Source: Branchiostoma floridae (Eukaryota; Chordata; Leptocardii; Amphioxiformes; Branchiostomatidae). From it: a stretch of DNA of 46,366 bases. Within the stretch, counting starts at the first letter, position 1. Every line of letters starts with the position of its first letter. The translations under genes and the position numbers were made by a program. The notes under the pieces were generated by a model. That model searched no databases and was not told the DNA's origin. It saw only the letters and a list, made by a program, of their open reading frames with translations. The stretch lies in assembly GCF_000003815.2 (NCBI RefSeq), contig NC_049982.1, positions 8,559,241-8,605,606 on the forward strand, read 5' to 3'. Shown in pieces: positions 40,801 to 46,366 of the stretch.

Positions 40801-42492
40801 NNNNNNNNNNNNNNNNNNNNNNNNNNNNNNNNNNNNNNNNNNNNNNNNNNNNNNNNNNNNNNNNNNNNNNNNNNNNNNNNNNNNNNNNNNNNNNNNNNNN
40901 NNNNNNNNNNNNNNNNNNNNNNNNNNNNNNNNNNNNNNNNNNNNNNNNNNNNNNNNNNNNNNNNNNNNNNNNNNNNNNNNNNNNNNNNNNNNNNNNNNNN
41001 NNNNNNNNNNNNNNNNNNNNNNNNNNNNNNNNNNNNNNNGTAGGCTGTGAGTACACTCTTCGCCTCCGCATCGTTTGACTTAATGAAATATAAAATCAGT
41101 TGTCAACAAGTGTTAAAGATACTTTTTCACAATACAATCTACTGCAGATTAACTTTGAGATAAGAAAAGTATAGGAGACAAAACATATAAATGATTTAAG
41201 TGCACACTGTAACTAAATTTATCACGAACTCACCTTGTTTAACATTTCTCGGATGCCATCTGCCCACGTGATTCCCTTGGCCAGGTGCAGATGTGTCTCC
41301 GTGCCTTTGTTTAGGGCGAACACAAGAAGACTCACCACGTTGGGCCGAATCTTCTTATGGCAGGTTCTGTACCAAAGTACAACCAACAAGAATATCAATA
41401 GATTTATGCAGAATGGGTTCATAAAACTATGTATAATGTAAACTCTTCCAGAAGTACAAAAGTATGTAGTGTCATTGTGACTTTAATTTTAAAGATGCAA
41501 ATAACATCATCAGCTTTGTTGACATGGCCACTAGATCTAACCTAACTTTCTGTCTTAAATCGATGCAAAAGTTCAATCAACTCACACGAACATCTATCTA
41601 GTATGATTCGATTGTCACCTACTTTGACCTCTCAAGCAGTTCCTCTACAGCATCATCCACCCGTGAGTTGTACCACGTGTCATCATCGTCGGTCTTCTCT
41701 TCCAGAACTCGGAACTTATCCAGAACCTCACAAACTTCCTTCTCATGACCCTGTCAAAGGCACACAGACTATCAAAAATCTAACGCACAAAACAAAGGAA
41801 TTTGTATTTTTCTTTTATGTTTTCTTCAGAATATTCTGTTGAAAGTCCTTGATGTCCTTGAAATAACTAACTTTGAAATAACTATTTATTCTAATCAACT
41901 TTTAATTAACTAACTGCTATCATTTTTACGACGTGTTTACATCAATTTCTAAGACATTCTGTGTGATTTTGCAGGCAACATTGTTGTTTTTCTCAAATCA
42001 AACTCATGTGAAATGGTACCCTACGTAGGAAGAAAATTAATAAAGCATACCTTCCATTTAACGAGGTTGTCTCCTAGAACACTTTTGAAGGCTTCCAGGT
42101 GTTTTGTTGTGGAACAATCCAGGCATGCGCACAGGAAATCCACCACAGAACGGAATGCCTTGTCATCTCTGCGAAAATTAGATAGTGGTTCAAATTGATC
42201 GAGATCAGAGTTTCAGCACATTTAACTGAACCTAGATTACACGTCACAGAGCTAGCTACCTGCCACACAAAGACATAAAAGACAAATGCCATTTACAGAT
42301 TAGCTAACAAGCAAAGCAGAACCTCGGGCAAACATTAGTACATGTATTTGGTTTATAATGTATCACGTGGTGTGCGTCTCACTCTTGTGCATGGTTTCCA
42401 ACTCACTTGCTCTTTGCAATCTCCTCCAATTCGTCTTTTGTTTTTCGAATGTTCTTCACATCCTTGAACCAATCCGTGCCCAATTTGTCCAT
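34038..42492 (-). CDS. Melted-like repeat / Death / TIR / TIR / CaaX protein
   Basis: Rebuilt in phase from 20 coding exons, 1036 residues. Minus-strand order: 42407-42492, 42051-42168, 41623-41750, 41234-41366, 40276-40471, 39911-40056, 39585-39794, 39116-39333, 38912-38996, 38519-38665, then 37605-37768, 37330-37439, 37034-37177, 36750-36868, 36517-36615, 36191-36317, 35841-35947, 35425-35610, 34947-35138, 34666-34815 and 34038-34283. Domains: helical repeats (1-412), coiled coil (412-489), Death (490-581), TIR (582-744), linker, TIR (780-905), basic tail with CaaX (906-1036). TIR and Death modules are used by MyD88-type adaptors, ARM plus TIR by SARM1; this mixes both with a membrane anchor. 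Likely role, inferred: membrane-attached innate-immune or cell-death adaptor. A competing short isoform ends at 38044. Confidence 0.8.
34947..35610 (-). CDS. Exons for TIR domain 2
   Basis: Exon 35425-35610 encodes [40 protein letters not shown] and ends IRSAK. Exon 34947-35138 encodes [20 protein letters not shown] and [26 protein letters not shown] is box 1 of this TIR type. The acceptor at 35610 is TTTCAGCAG, a tandem NAGNAG site. The Glu used for NAD cleavage in SARM1 appears as Gly (QMGGG). Confidence 0.88.
35841..35947 (-). CDS. Linker exon between the two TIR domains
   Basis: Phase 1 to 0. It encodes [20 protein letters not shown] and [16 protein letters not shown], a charged, probably disordered linker of about 36 residues with no recognisable domain. 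Confidence 0.75.
36191..37177 (-). CDS. Exons for TIR domain 1
   Basis: Four exons. 37034-37177 encodes [20 protein letters not shown] and ESWMDI. 36750-36868 encodes [20 protein letters not shown] and [14 protein letters not shown]. 36517-36615 encodes [20 protein letters not shown]. 36191-36317 encodes [20 protein letters not shown] and an extra helix. The fold signature matches TIR 2, but the introns fall at different places, so this is not a recent copy. The equivalent of the SARM1 catalytic Glu is Gly here too. Confidence 0.9.
37330..37768 (-). CDS. Exons for a Death domain
   Basis: Exon 37605-37768 encodes [36 protein letters not shown] and TMAMLNEW. Exon 37330-37439 continues [36 protein letters not shown]. 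The W-R-x-L-A-x-x-L-G start, the I-x-x-W helix, the P-T...ML-x-W helix and the final A-x-x-x-L-x-x-x-x-R-x-D-A pattern are typical of Death domains, as in MyD88 and UNC5. No start codon or room for a promoter precedes it, so it must be spliced to the upstream exons. Confidence 0.88.
37817..37822 (-). terminator. Poly(A) signal of the short isoform
   Basis: AATAAA on the minus strand, 221 bases after the stop at 38044 and only about 50 bases before the Death exon at 37768. It can end a short transcript only if the Death acceptor is not used. Confidence 0.6.
38044..38268 (-). CDS. Alternative last exon (short isoform tail)
   Basis: After TTGTTTTCCAACTTTAAG the frame continues in phase 0 from the coil exon at 38519: [20 protein letters not shown], then a coiled-coil helix ending ERKAESVRE and TAA. 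It has no good donor. Used, it gives a 563-residue protein with helical repeats and coil but without Death, TIR or CaaX. Skipped, the phase-0 Death exon joins instead. Confidence 0.7.
   Translation of the reverse strand, partial: TPVATAKAQLLPEHQQLLDAIEVVLVAPLRQDLANLRSDLDSLKQEFTREIQILGTKVDDILTHMERKAESVRE
38519..42492 (-). CDS. Exons for Melted/VEPH1-like repeats and coiled coil
   Basis: Ten exons. The start [20 protein letters not shown] lies in an exon preceded by a TTCACAG acceptor, so a non-coding first exon exists upstream. The fifth to seventh exons read [40 protein letters not shown] and so on; from memory Melted/VEPH1 has GNKELCRNMSNYLSLAAI and RVLPAVYEKQPQPINRHL at the same spacing. 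That region folds as ARM/HEAT-like helices in Melted, which works in insulin/TOR and Hippo signalling. The last two exons are heptad coil ([37 protein letters not shown]). No PH domain, as found in Melted, is seen. Confidence 0.8.
40792..41039. other. Assembly gap (248 N)
   Basis: N run inside an intron of the minus-strand gene. GTAGGCT flanks both sides, so the gap may hide a repeat. The exons on each side (41234 and 40471) join in phase, so no exon need be missing. Confidence 0.95.
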
Positions 42493-45324
42493 GTCACGTG
42501 GTCAGGCGCTGTGAAGGCAAACGGAGACCAGAAAAGAGAGTTATTTGATAAGAATATTGACGAGTTTTATCACCCAAATACCTCAACTACTACAACAGTC
42601 ACATGGGTTCTATCAGCGATTTGGATTGACGAATTCATGTTGATATGTCTTGAATAAAGGAACTACATTTTCAGATTCATTTGACACATAACATCCATTG
42701 GCATAATACCGGTCGGTTTACTGCAATTTCTCAAGCAATGCTAATTTGGCAAATGATCAACGCATCATTTTCTCCAGTTACATGTTGCTATTACAGCTTA
42801 CCTTTGCCACTTCTTCTGTGTAAATTATTTTGTCTCTCTGGTCCTGCTAAAAACATAATATCGTAATTGGAACACACCGCGGAATTGCACGGAGAACGGG
42901 CGCGTGGTTGGAAGGGGGTGCACTATACCGGTCGAACGAAACACGGCACAATTAACTGCCGCTATGTACCTTTATACATCCTCTGTTGTTCCTTTCTTTC
43001 CTGTTAGTAGTTGCACAAAACAAAAATCTGCATGAGCATACAAAAAGTCATGAGAAAATGGGCGTATACTGACAAGAATTTTCATTTAATTTTGATCCGT
43101 CACAACCGCTATGACGTAAAACTTTACTGCTGGCCGTAGCATTACAATGGCGGGAAAATGGTACGTTCAATTTGACCCATTCAGCCGTAGATCCGGGCGA
43201 TAATGCAACGGTTCCTCACACTTTTACACGAGTTGTAGGTCACCAAAAGAAATTAAAGATTGCTGTTGAATCATGCTCGTCTTGTGCCGTGAGCACATGT
43301 GATTATTATCTACAAATCTGGCGATGAACGTGACAGTGTGTTTGTCCCACGAAGAGCTCGCCTGCCCCGAAAATGACCTGAAAACTTTTGGCCTTGTTGT
43401 CTTCGAATGCATTGTTATCGATGCTTTGTAAATTATGTATTGGACACCTAGATGTCTGAAGTGTGCATACATCAGAAATAACTATTGTTGCATGTGTAGA
43501 TCTCTTTAAGTTCCACTATTTTTAATCGACCGGTATAAGGCTTATGACCGGTATTATGCCAATGCATGTTACCGCAGAGCATGCATATTTTAAGATTTCT
43601 CCTATAATGTACAATGGAAATATTAGAAAGCAAAAACCGACGAAGCTGATGCAGCAGTCATGGAGACCTGACCTTTTCTAACGCACACCCGCTGCTTTAT
43701 TATTCAGCCGACCGCTAAGTACAGCATGTACCATGAATTCGAAGATTGAATTGTCTCTGTCTAGGGCCAGACAAAACACATACTGTTAGTAATGACTTAC
43801 CAGGGGCGACAACAAAACACATCGCTCATCCACGGGGGAACAATAGCGGAGTCAATTTGCTCTACACACGGAGTGGGCGTTTCCTCTAATATTATTTGTT
43901 CACAGGGGCATCGGCCGCGTTGCTAGGGGTGACGACAGCGTCATCACTGACCTCACTTAACCTTAGTTCATATCTGACATTTTACCTGTCCGTTGTCGAC
44001 GAAGTCCCTCCACGCCTTGCAGACACGTAATGGTTAACAACTTAACTCCTCAATAGTTTACACAACAACTAACTGATACATGACTAGTGTTCTAATATTT
44101 ACGGGGACGGTTCATTGAATACGACTGCCAAACTGCAGTTGGTCAATGTGTAAGTTTTTGACTGCATATGAGCATACCCAGCGAGCACATGTGAAAGATA
44201 AGATTACCAGTCTTACGTTTCGATAGACGTCATTGTGAAAAGGATTAAAATTCCCAAACGTATAGCTTATCGGATTTTTTTACATATTATATAGTCTCGC
44301 CCATGTTATTACAGAATCATTGTCGTCATCAGAAACACACATTTCTCTCAACCAGCCATTTCATGCACAGTGATTTTTTAAAATGAAGTCCAAGTCAAAC
44401 GTACCTGTAATCGACTACGAAAACATCCTGTCCACTTAAGATAGGAAAATACTTGTTAGCAAACGTATCTAACATGGACTGCATGAGGCTCTATCTACGA
44501 ATGCACTACGTGACAATGTAGTACACACCGAAAAAATATGCACGGCATCTGCAAACACTCGACATCCCGGTAAAAGGTGTGCCCTTTGACACACTCTGTG
44601 CTTGCTACCAGTCCATGTTTATTTATACTGTTTATCACCACAGTGCATATGTATACTGCGTGGCTGAGCAGGCCGTTTGCATTTGGATTTTGTGTTGGTA
44701 AGCAGCTAGGGCCTGATCCCTATCCTTCATTCAATTACTTTGAAACGTTCCCTAGCTTATTTGATAAAATACATGTATCAGGATACCCTTGACATTAGAC
44801 CACATAAAGCACGTATACAGTGAATATCGTGCAAGAAAGTCATTAACGTCCATGACAAATTGGCATATCTGTCTACTGTATTATCGAATATCATCATAAT
44901 CAAACTTCGAATTAAAGGGAAAAACGCACTGGTATAGCAGTTTAGATACGATCCAAAATAGATATCTTTGAATACAAGGATAGCGATTACGAAAACAATG
45001 TATTCGTCACATTGTCCTTGACATGATGTTTGTAATAACCATTTCTAACGTCAGCGGTATGTTTGCTCGTCAAACCGGTTCACACCTACCTCTAACGGCT
45101 ATCACAGGTAGATCCTCTTGTTTCCAAGCCGTCTGCACGTTTCACGTTTTCTGCATTTGTGAGCAAAGGAAACCGAAGCTTCCCCCATTCACTATTATCA
45201 AGAGCACAATTACAGAACGCGCTATATGTGGTAGAGAGCCACACAGTGCCTGTCTGCTGGACGATTTATTAGAAATTCAAAATGGCGACAAAGGGTATGC
45301 CAGGTTTACCGAGAAGGGGCTGCA
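42493..45324. other. Upstream region with candidate first exons
   Basis: No protein domain is seen. Minus-strand donors occur at 42802 (AAAG/GTAAGC), 43801 (CCTG/GTAAGT), 43986 (ACAG/GTAAAA) and 44405 (ACAG/GTACGT). Any of these could end a non-coding first exon joining the acceptor at 42508. A plus-strand AATGGCGGGAAAATG at 43147 resembles combined YY1 and E2F sites. Confidence 0.35.
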
Positions 45325-45378
45325 CGAGCAACCTCCATGGAGGAGCTCTACAGAGCTGACCTCCATGGAGGTTGCTCG
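45325..45378. repeat. Near-perfect 54-bp palindrome
   Basis: Arms CGAGCAACCTCCATGGAGG and CCTCCATGGAGGTTGCTCG are perfect complements (19 bp). The bases between them, AGCTCTACAGAGCTGA, contain a further AGCTCT/AGAGCT pair. Each arm also holds the self-complementary CCTCCATGGAGG. Confidence 0.92.
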
Positions 45379-45413
45379 TTCAGCCCTCCAGCTCCACCGT
45401 GCGAGCTCTATGC

Positions 45414-46366
45414 GCTATGAATACAAACACTTGGTTCTCGTCACCTTCATGGAATTTTTAGTACGACATGGAGGAGGTTCTCTCGTAGAGGACAAACAAC
45501 CGGACTGAACTAGCAGCTGTACGCAAAACATGGTACACGGGCTATGAATGTTTTTTGATTCGCGTCACCCAAAACCAATTGATCTTAGCGCTCCATACAG
45601 TAACAAAGGGCTGTTTGAGTAGCGCTCTACGGGTTATGACTGTAAACACTTGGTTCACGAAACCCAAAACAAATCGGTCTTAGGGCTCCATTCAGAGATA
45701 CTGTAAACAACAAACACACGGAGCCGATAGCTGTTTGAGCAGCTCCACGGGCTATATTAATGTAAACACTTGGTTCACGTCACCATCAACAAATCGGTGT
45801 TTAGGGCTCTATACAGGGATATTGTAAACAACAAACACACTGAGCCGATAACTGATCGAGCAACTCCACGGGCTATATGAATGTAAACACTTGGTTCACG
45901 TCACCATCAACAAATCGGTGTTTAGGGCTCTATACAGGGATATTGTAAACAACAAACACACTGAGCCGATAACTGATCGAGCAACTCCACGGGCTATATG
46001 AATGTAAACACTTGGTTCACGTCACCATCAACAAATCGGTGTTTAGGGCTCTATACAGGGATATTGTAAATAACAAACACACGGAGCCGATAACTGATCG
46101 AGCAACTCCACGGGCTATATGAATGTAAACACTTGGTTCACGTCACCATCAACAAATCGGTGTTTAGGGCTCTATACAGGGATACTGTAAACAACAAACA
46201 CAATGAGCCGATAACTGATCGAGCAACTCCACGGGCTATATGAATGTAAACACTTAGTTCACGTCACCATCAACAAATCGGTGTTTAGGGCTCTATACAG
46301 GGATACTGTAAACAACAAACACACAGAGCCGATAGCTGATCAAGCAGCTCCACGGGCTATATGAAG
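45414..46366. repeat. 121-bp tandem satellite, runs off the right end
   Basis: Units are marked by GGGCTATATGAATGTAAACA. The anchor GCTAT lies at 45751, 45872, 45993, 46114, 46235 and 46356, an exact 121-base spacing. Older, diverged or shortened units start near 45414, 45541 and 45633. A 161-codon open frame at 45023-45508 partly overlaps the first units and has no recognisable domain; I do not call it a gene. Confidence 0.95.

Noticed and set aside
45023-45508. 161-codon open frame on the plus strand
   Set aside because: No domain, low-complexity feel, and its end runs through the palindrome and the first satellite units.
1-46366. CRISPR arrays, rRNA or tRNA genes
   Set aside because: None seen; the tandem repeats lack unique spacers of CRISPR type, and the tRNA-like words belong to diverged dispersed repeats.

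Overview
The window is animal nuclear DNA. It has long introns with GT-AG borders, short coding exons, AATAAA signals, dispersed repeats and two runs of N (8170-8300 and 40792-41039). Gene content, the tandem BTB-kelch paralogues and a shuffled Death/TIR gene suggest an invertebrate deuterostome, most likely amphioxus (Branchiostoma). That assignment is inference; no species marker was read directly.

Region 1 (1-28 kb, + strand): one large gene, a liprin-beta (PPFIBP1/2-type) scaffold. About 25 coding exons were rebuilt by joining reading frames across GT-AG borders and checking intron phase. They encode an N-terminal coiled coil, a variable proline/serine-rich middle, and three C-terminal SAM domains. 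The 5' end lies outside the window. The middle is rich in tiny phase 0-0 exons; three of them share a Ser-Leu-Pro-x-Leu motif. The intron before the first visible exon carries a tandem array that copies the splice acceptor and exon start about six times.

Region 2 (28-33.2 kb, + strand): two neighbouring BTB-BACK-kelch genes, related in layout to KLHL42/KLHDC5. The first is intronless (28346-29833). The second is a three-exon paralogue (about 31174-33218).

Region 3 (34.0-42.5 kb, - strand): a 20-plus-exon gene facing the kelch pair. Joined in phase it predicts a protein of about 1036 residues: helical repeats resembling the N-terminal part of Melted/VEPH1, coiled coil, Death domain, TIR, charged linker, TIR, and a lysine-rich tail ending in a CaaX box (C-S-I-L), much like K-Ras. 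An alternative last exon with its own stop and AATAAA lies directly before the Death exons. The locus could therefore make either a helical-repeat/coiled-coil protein alone or the full prenylated Death-TIR-TIR protein. This is the best candidate here for an undescribed innate-immune or cell-death signalling system.

Region 4 (42.5-46.4 kb): upstream DNA of that gene with several possible non-coding first exons, then a 54-bp near-perfect palindrome at the edge of a 121-bp satellite that runs off the right end.

All exon borders are by-eye predictions, supported by phase consistency but not by transcripts.
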